Below are positions 8,398 through 16,456 of a stretch of DNA of 33,595 bases, one piece after another; within the stretch, counting starts at the first letter, position 1; each line of letters begins with the position of its first letter. This DNA is from Candidatus Desantisiibacteriota bacterium. Its GTDB lineage: Bacteria; UBA9089; CG2-30-40-21. The notes under the pieces were generated by a model, which was not told the origin of the DNA, did not search any database, and saw nothing but the letters and a program-made list of their open reading frames with translations. Made by a program: the position numbers and the translations under genes. Location of the stretch: positions 1 through 33,595 of the forward strand of contig JACQYP010000040.1 of assembly GCA_016208205.1 (NCBI GenBank), in the 5' to 3' direction.

Positions 8398-8682
8398 GAT
8401 TAATATTTAGTTACCGCTTGCCAATGACTTGCAAATACAAAAGCAAAAGGAGGGGGAGGGATTTTTTTGTTAGTTGCGTTGAAGGTCGTTGGCGGGGTTA
8501 GTATAAGTGTTTGGTGAATAACATTGTTGTTCACAAGTAAGATGAATGGGTTCTGCGATTTATAGAAGAAGAGGCAGATTCGATGTAAGACCGTATGTAG
8601 TAGATTGTTGTAGCTTTTTTGCAGCACAAACAAAAGCAGATAACCCGGACAAGAATCTCAAAATTATTAAGGAGGGCGAAGA
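8398..8682 (+). promoter_or_regulatory. Long untranslated leader of the porin gene
   Basis: About 285 nt between the predicted start site and the porin ATG, without a convincing reading frame. It ends with a good ribosome-binding site (AAGGAGGGC). I do not recognise a riboswitch class. Long leaders on porin genes are often targets of small RNAs or sites of translational control, which is inference here. Confidence 0.4.
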
Positions 8683-9815
8683 ATGCGAAAGATACTTTTG
8701 TCATGTTTGATGGTAAGTATTATGGCTATGCCGGCATTGGCCGGGTTGAACTTCCCGGATATTGATGTTAAGGGGAAATTGAGTTTGAAGTCGATTACGG
8801 CGGATGATTATGAGTTTAATAGCACAACAGCAGACAAGGTGGACTATGTCGAATTGTACACAGATTTGACATTGTCTGCTAAATTGACGGATGATGTGAG
8901 TGTTACAACAGTGCTGAGGAATATAAGCAAAGAGGGTTTCACTCATATCTTACGGTCAAGGATATTGCCGGTGTTGACGCTGTTATTGGACGGCAGAACA
9001 TAGGCGAGAAGAAAAACTCATTAGTCTATCAGGCTTCTAATGCAGATGCAATCAAGCTGTCCAAAAAGTGTGGACCGGTAGATGTTACCTATATCTCTGC
9101 AAATGGACCGGAAAGCTATGATGATCTCAGTGCCATTATGCTTGGCACAAAGATTGGACCAGTAGATGCAGCATTGGCAAGATATACAGAATTGGTATCC
9201 GGCGCAAGTGCTAATGCAGTACTTGATCTTGCCGTATCCGGCAAGATTCCGGTAGGGTGCGGCATAAATGCCTCACTTGAATATGCTGTGCAGTCTGGCA
9301 GAAAGGTTTTAACTGTTGAAAAAGATGCAACCGCTGTGTTGTTAAAGCTTGGTTGTGATGGATGCGATATGGGTGTAGGCAAGGTCTCCTGTGGGCTGAC
9401 ATATTTGAATGCATCAGGGGATGATGCTGCGACCGCCGATAAGAATGAGGACTATTCTGGTGTTAATCCATCCTTGAAGCTGACTGAGATTGTAAGTGAT
9501 CGTGCTTCTGGAAAAAAGACTGATGATGATGCATATAACACTGCGATAGCCAATCGCAATGCTATTGTCCTCAATCTTGGTCTTGCGCCTGCTGCGGTTG
9601 CAGGGTTGAACCTTGGGCTGGCATATGGGACATATAAAGCAAATGAAGGTACTGAGAAGAATTTGGCTACAGAGCTCAACCTCACTGCTGGTTACAAGGT
9701 TTCAGATGCAGTCTCCTTGAGCCTGTTATTAGCACAGATGGATCCTGACAAAGGCCTTACTTCTTATACAGATAAGGCTACCAAGATTCAGGCTGGTATG
9801 AAGATTGTATTCTAA
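8683..9815 (+). pseudogene. Outer-membrane beta-barrel (porin-like) gene with one frameshift
   Basis: The first frame (8683-9003) starts with a signal peptide (MRKILLSCLMVSIMAMPALA) and amphipathic strands, then runs into unrelated sequence at about 8940. The frame one base back is open from there (HSYLTVKDIAGVDAVIGRQN) and continues to a TAA at 9813-9815, ending KIQAGMKIVF; a C-terminal Phe is the usual barrel-assembly signal. Joined, the protein is about 377 residues with alternating-strand character, the size of a 16- to 18-strand porin. The shift lies at GGGTTTC (8934-8940), so it may be a one-base deletion, a sequencing error or, less likely, programmed -1 slippage. The specific porin family is not recognised. 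Confidence 0.75.
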
Positions 9816-9893
9816 TTGATGCAATAGAGACAGAGCTTGTCTCTATGTAGTTGAAGCGTCCTCGATTCGAGTAGTTAGAGGCACGGTACAAAC

Positions 9894-9935
9894 AAATCCC
9901 TGGGTAGAATAATGCTCTATCCAGGGATTTTTGTT
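9894..9935 (+). terminator. Rho-independent terminator after the porin gene
   Basis: AAATCCCTGGGTAGA and TCTATCCAGGGATTT pair across a short loop (one G-U pair) and run into TTTTTGTT. Position about 80 bases after the porin stop fits. Confidence 0.8.
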
Positions 9936-9957
9936 GTATGGCAATAACTCATCACAG

Positions 9958-10028
9958 TAGGATGGGTGGTAACCCATCTATTCTACTCTGTGGTGAAAGG
10001 TAGCATTGATGGGTTTCACCCATCCTAC
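9958..10028. repeat. Palindromic repeat, GTAGGATGGGT...ACCCATCCTAC type
   Basis: GTAGGATGGGTGGTAACCCATC on the left and GATGGGTTTCACCCATCCTA on the right are inverted. A second copy of the family is at 21183-21237. Confidence 0.75.
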
Positions 10029-10048
10029 AACTACAAGAGGTATGAAGA

Positions 10049-10159
10049 ATGGAAAATTTAGGATTTTATGTATTTTTAGGGATGATGGTAGCTTTTGGAG
10101 CAACAGCATTGCTTTATGTTAAAATAAGTGACTGGAAGGCAAAGGTTAAGAAAAGATAA
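10049..10159 (+). CDS. Small single-helix membrane protein, 36 aa
   Basis: Not recognised. ATG at 10049 with AAGAGG eight bases upstream; the product begins MENLGFYVFLGMMVAFGATA, forms one transmembrane helix (about residues 5-25) and ends with a lysine-rich cytoplasmic tail (KAKVKKR). It is bounded by a palindrome upstream and a MITE-like element downstream, which makes a compact isolated gene. The layout (short helix, positive tail, good Shine-Dalgarno) resembles small accessory subunits of membrane complexes, but no partner is adjacent. Confidence 0.55.
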   Translation: MENLGFYVFLGMMVAFGATALLYVKISDWKAKVKKR

Positions 10160-10193
10160 ACCGTAACTGCTCAGGGTGTCTGGTTCACGAATG

Positions 10194-10327
10194 GTAACAG
10201 TTCACAGTGGATAGATACAAAAGAACAGAAGACATTGTCATCCCTGCATACGCAGGAATGACAGTGATGCACAGGAATGACAGCAATATACGGTGTCAGT
10301 TCAGAACCGATAACCGTGAACGGTTAC
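10194..10327. repeat. MITE-like element, copy A (134 bp)
   Basis: Begins GTAACAGTTCACAGTGGATA and ends with the inverse GAACGGTTAC. The other end carries GTGTCAGTTCAGAACCGATA. Ends and inner words match copies B (18024-18213), C (19583-19779) and D (23126-23299). It lies between the 36-aa gene and the glycosyltransferase. Confidence 0.8.
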
Positions 10328-10360
10328 CACGAATGATTACACAAAAGGAAAAATCCAAAA

Positions 10361-11266
10361 ATGATTTTCTGCAGTATCGGCATCATGGCTTATAATGAAG
10401 AAGCAAATATTGGCAGGCTGCTTGAGGCACTTCTCAAGCAGAAGACAGCTGTATGCTTCATAAAAGAGATAATTGTTGTGGCAAGTGGGTGCACAGACAA
10501 TACCGTCAATATAGTTGATGAGTTTTGCCAGAGGGATAAAAGGATAATACTGCTTATTCAGGAAACACGAAAGGGTAAGGCATCAGCCATCAATCTGTTC
10601 TTAAAACATGCTACCGGTGAGGTGGTTGTGTTTGAGAGTGCTGATACTATTCCAGAAGAGGATGTGCTTGAAAAATTGGTTGCCCCATTTGCTGACCAAC
10701 AGGTTGGCATGACCGGTTGCCGTATAGTCCCGGTTAATTCTGAGGATACAGTCTTAGGGTTTTACATTCACCTTTTTTGGAAGATACACCACCGTATAGG
10801 CATGATAGAGTTTAAGACCGGTGAGGTTACCGGCATGAGGAATATTATCTCGCAGATTCCCGAGGATATATTGACAGATGAAACCTATTTGACCTCCATT
10901 ATCCTCCAGAAAAAGGACGCTGATGGTAATGGTTATAAGCTTGTCTATGTGCCGGATGCCATTGTGAAAAACAGGGGACCAGAGACATTCCACGATTTTC
11001 TCACTTATCGGGTACGGCAGGTAGTAGCCTATTATCAGCTGAAAACCATGCTGCCGCAAGGATATTATATCCCCAAAACCATGGATAAGATGCTGGTTCT
11101 CAGGTGTTTATTGGAAGAGATAACCCTCAATCCCGGAAAATTGTGCTTAACGATTATAGCTGTTTTATTAGAGGTTATGACCAGAATCCTTGCCTGGATA
11201 GATTGGTATGTCTGGAAAAAGAATCCATTTGTCTGGGAAAGGGTAGGGAGTACGAAGAGGTTGTAA
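10361..11266 (+). CDS. Family 2 glycosyltransferase
   Basis: 301-residue GT-A type transferase, probably membrane-associated, that would move a sugar from a nucleotide sugar in polysaccharide or glycolipid assembly. The N-terminus CSIGIMAYNEEANIGRLLEA is the family entry strand; VVASGCTDNTVNIV and KGKASAINLF are donor-binding segments; VVFESADTIPEED holds the metal-binding acidic motif. YRVRQVVAYY may be the late Q/RxxRW-like region. A hydrophobic stretch near the C-terminus (LCLTIIAVLLEVMTRILAWI) suggests a membrane anchor. The ribosome-binding site (AAAGGA) is modest. Substrate unknown. Confidence 0.85.
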   Translation: MIFCSIGIMAYNEEANIGRLLEALLKQKTAVCFIKEIIVVASGCTDNTVNIVDEFCQRDKRIILLIQETRKGKASAINLFLKHATGEVVVFESADTIPEEDVLEKLVAPFADQQVGMTGCRIVPVNSEDTVLGFYIHLFWKIHHRIGMIEFKTGEVTGMRNIISQIPEDILTDETYLTSIILQKKDADGNGYKLVYVPDAIVKNRGPETFHDFLTYRVRQVVAYYQLKTMLPQGYYIPKTMDKMLVLRCLLEEITLNPGKLCLTIIAVLLEVMTRILAWIDWYVWKKNPFVWERVGSTKRL

Positions 11267-11271
11267 GATAG

Positions 11272-11292
11272 CGTCAGCATTCTTGCTGACGA
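11272..11292 (+). terminator. Hairpin after the glycosyltransferase gene, possible terminator
   Basis: CGTCAGCA and TGCTGACG form an 8-bp perfect stem six bases after the stop codon. The following AAATTCTTGT is not a true T-run, so termination is uncertain. Confidence 0.4.
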
Positions 11293-11301
11293 AATTCTTG
11301 T

Positions 11302-11390
11302 CTGAGGTGGTTGCATTGATGGATGTGTTGATGGATTTCCGTAGGGGCAACCCCCTGTGGTTGCCCGAATGATTCCTCTGCCATTGTCCA
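11302..11390 (+). repeat. Copy of an internal addB segment
   Basis: This 89-bp stretch matches 27790-27880 inside addB: 35 identical bases, a short unaligned spacer (4 versus 6 bases), then the GTAGGGGCAACCCC...GGTTGCCC palindrome and GATTCCTCTGCCATTGTCC with one mismatch. It includes both addB coding sequence and the repeat inserted there. Confidence 0.85.
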
Positions 11391-11419
11391 ATTTCCAGCC
11401 GTAAACGAATACTGTTTTT

Positions 11420-12427
11420 TCAACATATCCTTGGCAGCTGCTCTCCGGTCAGCATGTCAACTATCCTTGTTCCACCAATGCGAGTGACTAAGGAAACAGT
11501 GCCCTTGTGTTGTTCTACGACTTCACCTATAATCCGGGCATTTATCCCAAGGCTATTACCCTTTAGACACGAAAGAACCTCAGATGCATTAGAGGTAACA
11601 ACGACTAACTTCCCTTCATTGGCAACATAAAGCGGATCAAATCCAAGCAACTCACATACACCTTTTACCTCATCACGGACTGGAATCCTATCCTCATAGA
11701 TTCTAATCCCTGAATTCGCTGCTTGAGCAAATTCATTCAAGGTTGTTGCTACACCACCTCGGGTTGGATCCCTTAAGGCATGGATTTCATTCCCTGCCGC
11801 ATCTATTATTGAGGCTACAAGATGATTTAATAGTGCTACATCCGAGAGTAATTTTAAGTTAAACTCAAGTCCCTCCCTCTGACTTAATATGGCTATACCA
11901 TGATCCCCAATTGTTCCGCTTATGATGATTTCATCTCCTATCATGATTTTTTTGGGTGAAATTTCTATCCCGTGAGGGATTAAGCCAATGCCGGAGGTGG
12001 TAATGAATATCTTGTCTGCGGCGCCTCTTGCCACTACCTTTGTATCTCCACAGACAATTTCTACCCCGGCCTCATTTGCTGCCTGGCTCATCGATCGGAC
12101 GATTTTTCTTAGATCGACCGTGCTTAAACCCTCCTCGATAATAAAGGAAGCGGACAAATAAAGTGGTTTTGCTCCACTCATGGCTAAATCATTAACCGTG
12201 CCGCAAATCGCAAGCCTGCCTATATCTCCACCAGGGAAGAATATAGGATCAACCACATAGGAATCTGTTGTGTAAGCCAGTTTCCCCTCATCAACATGGA
12301 ATATAGCACTATCATTTAATTCTTCAAGCATCTCATTTTTGAATGCCTCCAGAAACACCTCATTGATCAGACGGTGGGTAAGTTTTCCGCCAGAACCATG
12401 GGCAAGAAGGATTTTATCGCTACTCAT
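11420..12427 (-). CDS. hypE: Hydrogenase maturation protein HypE
   Basis: 335-residue HypE, which dehydrates the carbamoylated C-terminal Cys to a thiocyanate and so supplies the CN ligands of the NiFe-hydrogenase centre. It has the PurM-type ATP-binding start HGSGGKLTHRLI, the segment VDPIFFPGGDIGRLAI, DPTRGGVATTLNE and the diagnostic C-terminal PRIC with the modified Cys. It overlaps hypD (its ATG at 12427 shares bases with the hypD stop), so the two are translationally coupled. It partners HypF. Confidence 0.97.
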   Translation of the reverse strand: MSSDKILLAHGSGGKLTHRLINEVFLEAFKNEMLEELNDSAIFHVDEGKLAYTTDSYVVDPIFFPGGDIGRLAICGTVNDLAMSGAKPLYLSASFIIEEGLSTVDLRKIVRSMSQAANEAGVEIVCGDTKVVARGAADKIFITTSGIGLIPHGIEISPKKIMIGDEIIISGTIGDHGIAILSQREGLEFNLKLLSDVALLNHLVASIIDAAGNEIHALRDPTRGGVATTLNEFAQAANSGIRIYEDRIPVRDEVKGVCELLGFDPLYVANEGKLVVVTSNASEVLSCLKGNSLGINARIIGEVVEQHKGTVSLVTRIGGTRIVDMLTGEQLPRIC

Positions 12428-13692
12428 AATCTTCTCCTTACTATTGTAGACGAAGCGTCTCGCTTCGTATTCTCAAGCGAGCTTAAGACAGCTCGGCTAC
12501 TATATTTATAATACGCTGCACAGGTACCTTCGGAAGAGACCATACAAGCTCCAACCGGCTCCTCCGGAATGCATACCTTTCCAAAGAGCGGACAATCAGG
12601 TGGGATGGCTACCCCACGAAGTATTTCACCACAGATACAGTCAGACAAGTCGGACAGGTCAGACAGGTCAGGCATCTCAAAGTGCAAGGAGGCATCAAAT
12701 CTGCTGTACTTCTGCCTTATTTTTAACCCTGAACCAGGTATCACACCAATTCCACGCCAATTTGAATCTGCAGGCTCAAATACCTCATGAAGCATGGATA
12801 ACGCCTTCTCGTTTCCTTCGGGTTTAACACAGCGTGAGTATTGAATTTGCACCTGTGCCTTTTCCTCTTTAATTTGTTTTGCCAACATATATATAGACTG
12901 GAGTATATCCAATGGTTCAAAGCCGGAGATAACGCACGGCACACCAAACTCCTCAGCAATAAAGTTATAAGGTAATGAGCCAATGATGGTGCTGACATGC
13001 CCCGGGCAGATAAATCCATCGATTGTTGTTTCGCCGGATTCAAGCAAGGCTCGCATAGCCGGTGGAATCAATTTATGGCAGGTATAAACCCAAAAGTTAC
13101 TAATCCCTTCCTGATTTGCTGTGTATATGCATGAGGCAATACTCGGTGAGGTGGTTTCAAACCCTACACCCAAAAATACCACCTTTTTTGCCGGGTTGGT
13201 TTTTGCCAGCTCTAAGGCATCAAGCACTGAATAAACTACTCGAATGTCTGCACCCTTTGCCCGCTGCTTTTCAAGAGAAGCAGAAGGTCTGCTGCCAGAG
13301 GCAGCACTCGGCAGCAGACCCTCTACTCCGGCACCCATTGTTCCCGGCACCCTCATCATATCACCAAAGGTAGTCAGGATAACATCTTTTTGCCTTGAAA
13401 GCCAAATAGCTGCATCTACATCCTGTGTAGGGGTTACACATACCGGACAACCAGGGCCAGAAAGAAGCTTGAGTGATGCAGGCAGAAGGCCTCGTATCCC
13501 ATGCTTAAAAATAGCCACAGTATGTGTGCCACAAACCTCCATTAAACATATCTGCCTATCCACCGCCGTGGGTAGTAGCATTGGGGCATAGCTGCTCCCA
13601 GATGTAACCTGAAACGAGGACGCTTCAGCTACTATTGCCTTAATTATACCCTGAGCAAGCGTTGGCTCGTAAAACTCATCAAAATACCTCAT
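12424..13692 (-). CDS. hypD: Hydrogenase maturation protein HypD, with repeat-encoded insertions
   Basis: HypD carries a 4Fe-4S cluster and with HypC holds Fe(CN)2CO during NiFe-centre assembly. Motifs seen: EVCGTHTVAIFKHGIRGLLP, GPGCPVCVTP, GVGFETTSP and the C-terminal Cys-rich part (CICGEILRG, CPLFGKVCIP, GACMVSSEGTCAAYY). At 422 residues it is longer than the usual roughly 360-380. The extra length is at three repeat-like spots: a palindrome at 13282-13320 (about 16 extra residues before KGADIRVVYS), a 9-bp tandem repeat at 12641-12671 encoding DLSDLSDLSD, and a palindromic tail near 12450-12468 after the last conserved Cys region. All catalytic cysteines appear intact. Overlaps hypC and hypE. 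Confidence 0.95.
   Translation of the reverse strand: MRYFDEFYEPTLAQGIIKAIVAEASSFQVTSGSSYAPMLLPTAVDRQICLMEVCGTHTVAIFKHGIRGLLPASLKLLSGPGCPVCVTPTQDVDAAIWLSRQKDVILTTFGDMMRVPGTMGAGVEGLLPSAASGSRPSASLEKQRAKGADIRVVYSVLDALELAKTNPAKKVVFLGVGFETTSPSIASCIYTANQEGISNFWVYTCHKLIPPAMRALLESGETTIDGFICPGHVSTIIGSLPYNFIAEEFGVPCVISGFEPLDILQSIYMLAKQIKEEKAQVQIQYSRCVKPEGNEKALSMLHEVFEPADSNWRGIGVIPGSGLKIRQKYSRFDASLHFEMPDLSDLSDLSDCICGEILRGVAIPPDCPLFGKVCIPEEPVGACMVSSEGTCAAYYKYSSRAVLSSLENTKRDASSTIVRRRL
12450..12468. repeat. Palindrome in the 3' tail of hypD
   Basis: ACGAAGCG-TCT-CGCTTCGT, a perfect 8-bp inverted repeat with a three-base loop, encodes part of an extra C-terminal tail of HypD. Confidence 0.75.
12641..12671. 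repeat. 9-bp tandem repeat inside hypD
   Basis: Units of the type TCAGACAGG/TCGGACAGG repeat about 3.4 times and encode DLSDLSDLSD on the minus strand. Nine-base units keep the frame. Confidence 0.8.
13282..13320. repeat. Palindrome inserted in hypD
   Basis: GGTCTGCTGCC and GGCAGCAGACC are perfect 11-bp inverted arms around a short centre. They encode LLPSAASGSRP within HypD at a point where homologues have only a short linker. Confidence 0.8.
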
Positions 13693-13901
13693 ACTCCAAT
13701 CTCCTCTAAAAGCCTCAATGTCTCCTGTGCTTCCTTCTCATCTAACTTCGCAATGGCAAACCCAGCATGCAAAATGACATATTCTCCCACATAGACATCA
13801 TCTACTAAATCGAGGGATGCCTTTCTCATAACCCCTCCTATCTCAACCTCTGCGATAGAATCGTTTATTTTATTTATTCTTGCTGGAATACCAAGGCACA
13901 T
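13689..13901 (-). CDS. hypC: Hydrogenase maturation chaperone HypC
   Basis: 70-residue HypC/HupF chaperone. It starts MCLGIPARI; the second-position Cys is the essential iron-ligand-binding residue. HAGFAIAKLDEKEAQETLRL is the conserved C-terminal helix region. A strong GGAGG precedes the ATG. The stop overlaps the hypD start, so hypC-hypD-hypE form one coupled block. Confidence 0.96.
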   Translation of the reverse strand: MCLGIPARINKINDSIAEVEIGGVMRKASLDLVDDVYVGEYVILHAGFAIAKLDEKEAQETLRLLEEIGV

Positions 13902-14022
13902 CTGTATATCCTCCTCTTTACAGTTTACAGTTTTCAGTTTTCAATTTTTAGTTTCAACTATGCAACGATTGAAGCATTTTGGATATTGATTTCAACATTG
14001 AATTAATTCTTTTCGAGAAATA

Positions 14023-14060
14023 TTAACCGTAAACCGATAACTGTAAACCGTGAACGGTTA
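14023..14060. repeat. Repeat forming the 3' end of hypF
   Basis: AACCGTAAACCGATAACTG and AACCGTGAACGG words of the intergenic palindrome family (compare 1983-2092) supply the last dozen codons of hypF, including the stop codon. Confidence 0.7.
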
Positions 14061-16344
14061 TTCTGCTTGCAATCACAGCCTGTCCAAATGATATCCCCCC
14101 ATCATTTGAAGGCACCCTTGAATGTGAAAAGCATTCAAACCCTTGTTCCTCAAGCCCGGGTTTTATTCTCTCAAACAAATAACGGTTTTGCAAAACACCA
14201 CCTGATAATGCCGTCTTATTTATCCCTGTTTTATCCCTGACCCTGCGGCAGGTCTCCAATGTCCAGCCTATCACCGTATTATGAAACCTGGCTGAGATAA
14301 TGGATGGGTTTATGTCGAGTTCTATATCATGGACAATATCAAGAATGGTTTTTGTTGGGTCTATGATAAGGGTATTTTCCTTCTCCCTCTGTTCACGGAT
14401 TTCAAACCCATACCCTCTATTTTCATATCCATCTGCAATCATCTCAAGCTCAATAGCCGCCTGTGCTTCATAATCGACTACATCCCTTAAGCCAAGAATG
14501 CCTGATACCGCATCAAATAATCGACCGGCACTTGATGTAAGCGGTGAGTTAAGCCCCTGCTTGAGCATCTTCATGATAAAGAGGGTTTTCTCATCCCCCC
14601 ACCTTTTAAGAAAACGAGATGGAATTGCCTCACCATATACTGAATAGAGGTAGCTTATTGCCATTCGCCAGGGCTGCTCAGTTGCCTTATCTCCACCCGG
14701 CATAGGGATATATTTAAGGTGTGCCATCCGCTCAAAGCCTGAATAGTCTGTCAGCAAAAATTCACAACCCCATATATTACCATCAGTTCCATATCCAATC
14801 CCATCCATGGCCACACCAATTACCTTCTCATCTACACCATTTTCTGCCATACATGAGGCAATATGGGCGTGATGATGCTGGATTGGTTGTAGGTTGTAGG
14901 TTATAGGTTGTAGGTTATGATATTCTTGGGCAAATCTGGTGGAGAGGTAATTGGGGTGTAAATCATGGGCAATTATCTCAGGCTCAATCCGAAATAGCCT
15001 CTTGAAATGCTCGATATTCTCCTTATAGTAATGCAGCGTCTCATAATTCTTCAGGTCACCAATATGTTGCGAAATGAATGCATAGTTGTCCTTAGTCAGA
15101 CAGAAGGTATTTTTAAGTTCTGCACCAACAGCAAGTATCTGCCTTGAGTTAAATTTCAAGGCAATAGGTAAAGGGGCATATCCACGAGCACGACGGATTA
15201 TTGACTCCTTTGAATAAAGAACACTGATTATCGAATCATCACAACGATTATGAATATCCCGATTATGAACCAATATATAGTCGGCAATATCCTTGAGTTT
15301 TTCAATTGCCTCATGGTTATCTTTAATCAACGGTTGGTCCGCAACATTCCCACTGGTCATAACCAATGCACATCCATGGAATTCTGCCAGCAGAAGATAA
15401 TGTAATGGGGTATAGGGTAACATTACACCGAGATAATTATTCTTTGGGGCAACATCGGCTGAAATCAAGCAATTGGGTAGCTTTTTAAGCAAGACAATCG
15501 GTTTTTCCGACGAGGTCAGCAGATGTGCCTCTTTTTCATTTACCTCACAATATTGTTTTACCTTGTCTAAGTCAAGCGACATAACAGCAAAGGGTTTATT
15601 CCCTTCTCTGCCCTTTCTTTTTCTTAATTCCGCTACTGCCGCATCATTAGCTGCATCACAGGCAAGATGAAATCCACCGATACCCTTGATGGCAATGATA
15701 TTGCCCTGCTGCAGCAAAATAGTTGTTTGTTGAATCGGGCAGGCACTGGGGCCTGCCCCTACGCCGTTACCCCTTAACAGTTGAATTGATGGTCCACATT
15801 CACGGCATGCATCAGGTTGGGCGTGGTATCTACGGTCAGATTGGTCTCCATACTCATTCGCACAATCCACACACATAGAAAATTTAGACATCGTGGTCAT
15901 TCTTCTATCATAAGGGATGTCCTGGATGATGGTAAATCTTGGGCCGCAATTGGTGCAATTTATAAAGGGGTATTTGTATCTTCTATCCGCAGGAGAAAGC
16001 ATCTCAGACAGGCAGTCGCTACAAATACCTATATCAGGTGAAACAGGAACAAACCTTCCTTTTTCTTCAACACTTTCTCTAATTTCGAATGATTTCAGGT
16101 TATTTGAAGGGTGTGAAATTACCTCTATATTCTCTATATTTGACAAAGGAGGGGCATATCGCGGGAGGCTTTCTAAAAATATATCAACTGCTTTTTCCTC
16201 TCCCTCTACCTCTATGATTACCCCGGAGCTTGAATTCAAAACAAACCCATTCAGGGCTAATCCGGTAGCCAGACGATAGACAAAAGGACGAAATCCTACA
16301 CCTTGCACGATTCCTTTAACTATTATAGTTACTGTTTTATTCAT
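14023..16344 (-). CDS. hypF: Carbamoyltransferase HypF, with repeat-encoded insertions
   Basis: 773-residue HypF, which makes carbamoyl-adenylate from carbamoyl phosphate and ATP and passes the carbamoyl group to HypE. Domains in order: acylphosphatase (VQGVGFRPFVYRLA, about 14-27), two zinc-finger Cys pairs (CSDCLSEM...CTNCGPRF and CVDCANEY...CRECGP), YrdC-like domain (RKGREGNKPFAVMS) and Kae1-like domain with HHHAHIASCMAENG and SGGVLQNRYLFE. Three spots look repeat-derived: GNGVGAGPSACPI after the second zinc finger, NLQPITYNLQPI just before HHHAH, and a C-terminal tail ITVHGLQLSVYG. First gene of the hyp operon, with its own promoter. hypA and hypB are not present. Confidence 0.96.
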   Translation of the reverse strand: MNKTVTIIVKGIVQGVGFRPFVYRLATGLALNGFVLNSSSGVIIEVEGEEKAVDIFLESLPRYAPPLSNIENIEVISHPSNNLKSFEIRESVEEKGRFVPVSPDIGICSDCLSEMLSPADRRYKYPFINCTNCGPRFTIIQDIPYDRRMTTMSKFSMCVDCANEYGDQSDRRYHAQPDACRECGPSIQLLRGNGVGAGPSACPIQQTTILLQQGNIIAIKGIGGFHLACDAANDAAVAELRKRKGREGNKPFAVMSLDLDKVKQYCEVNEKEAHLLTSSEKPIVLLKKLPNCLISADVAPKNNYLGVMLPYTPLHYLLLAEFHGCALVMTSGNVADQPLIKDNHEAIEKLKDIADYILVHNRDIHNRCDDSIISVLYSKESIIRRARGYAPLPIALKFNSRQILAVGAELKNTFCLTKDNYAFISQHIGDLKNYETLHYYKENIEHFKRLFRIEPEIIAHDLHPNYLSTRFAQEYHNLQPITYNLQPIQHHHAHIASCMAENGVDEKVIGVAMDGIGYGTDGNIWGCEFLLTDYSGFERMAHLKYIPMPGGDKATEQPWRMAISYLYSVYGEAIPSRFLKRWGDEKTLFIMKMLKQGLNSPLTSSAGRLFDAVSGILGLRDVVDYEAQAAIELEMIADGYENRGYGFEIREQREKENTLIIDPTKTILDIVHDIELDINPSIISARFHNTVIGWTLETCRRVRDKTGINKTALSGGVLQNRYLFERIKPGLEEQGFECFSHSRVPSNDGGISFGQAVIASRITVHGLQLSVYG
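14885..14919. repeat. GTTGTAGG repeat inserted in hypF
   Basis: GGTTGTAGGTTGTAGGTTAT followed by AGGTTGTAGGTTATG encodes NLQPITYNLQPI on the minus strand, just before the conserved HHHAH. The same words form the intergenic repeat at 245-312. Confidence 0.8.
15737..15773. repeat. GTAGGGGC-type palindrome inserted in hypF
   Basis: GGGCAGGCACTGGGGCCTGCCCCTAC is an inverted repeat encoding part of VGAGPSACPI in HypF. It belongs to the group of palindromes starting with GTAGGGGC that also sits in addB and addA. Confidence 0.75.
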
Positions 16345-16392
16345 CCGTTTCCATCTCTACTGATTCAAGATACACCCCTTCTTCTCCTCTGT

Positions 16393-16421
16393 AGAATACT
16401 ATAAAAGTTAAAAAATGTCAA
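16393..16421 (-). promoter_or_regulatory. Sigma70-type promoter for the hypFCDE operon
   Basis: On the minus strand, -35 TTGACA (16416-16421), 17-bp spacer and -10 TATTCT (16393-16398). The start would be about 40 nt before the hypF ATG at 16344. Confidence 0.65.
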
Positions 16422-16423
16422 GT

Positions 16424-16456
16424 AAAAAAATCTAATCACAGACAGGAATGTCTGTG
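16424..16456 (-). terminator. Rho-independent terminator after the cytochrome b gene
   Basis: Minus strand: CACAGACA-TTCC-TGTCTGTG hairpin directly after the cytochrome b stop, then ATTAGATTTTTTT. It separates the cytochrome genes from the hyp operon, whose promoter begins within the same 40 bases. Confidence 0.75.

Noticed and set aside
8400..8633. Minus-strand 77-codon frame in the porin leader
   Set aside because: Opposite to a strong promoter, low-complexity product, no Shine-Dalgarno site.
8134..8682. Known riboswitch (c-di-GMP, cobalamin, TPP) in the porin leader
   Set aside because: None of the conserved core words of these classes was found by eye.
10207..10395. 62-codon frame across a repeat
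   Set aside because: Entirely within MITE-like copy A and the leader of the glycosyltransferase gene; the peptide is just translated repeat.
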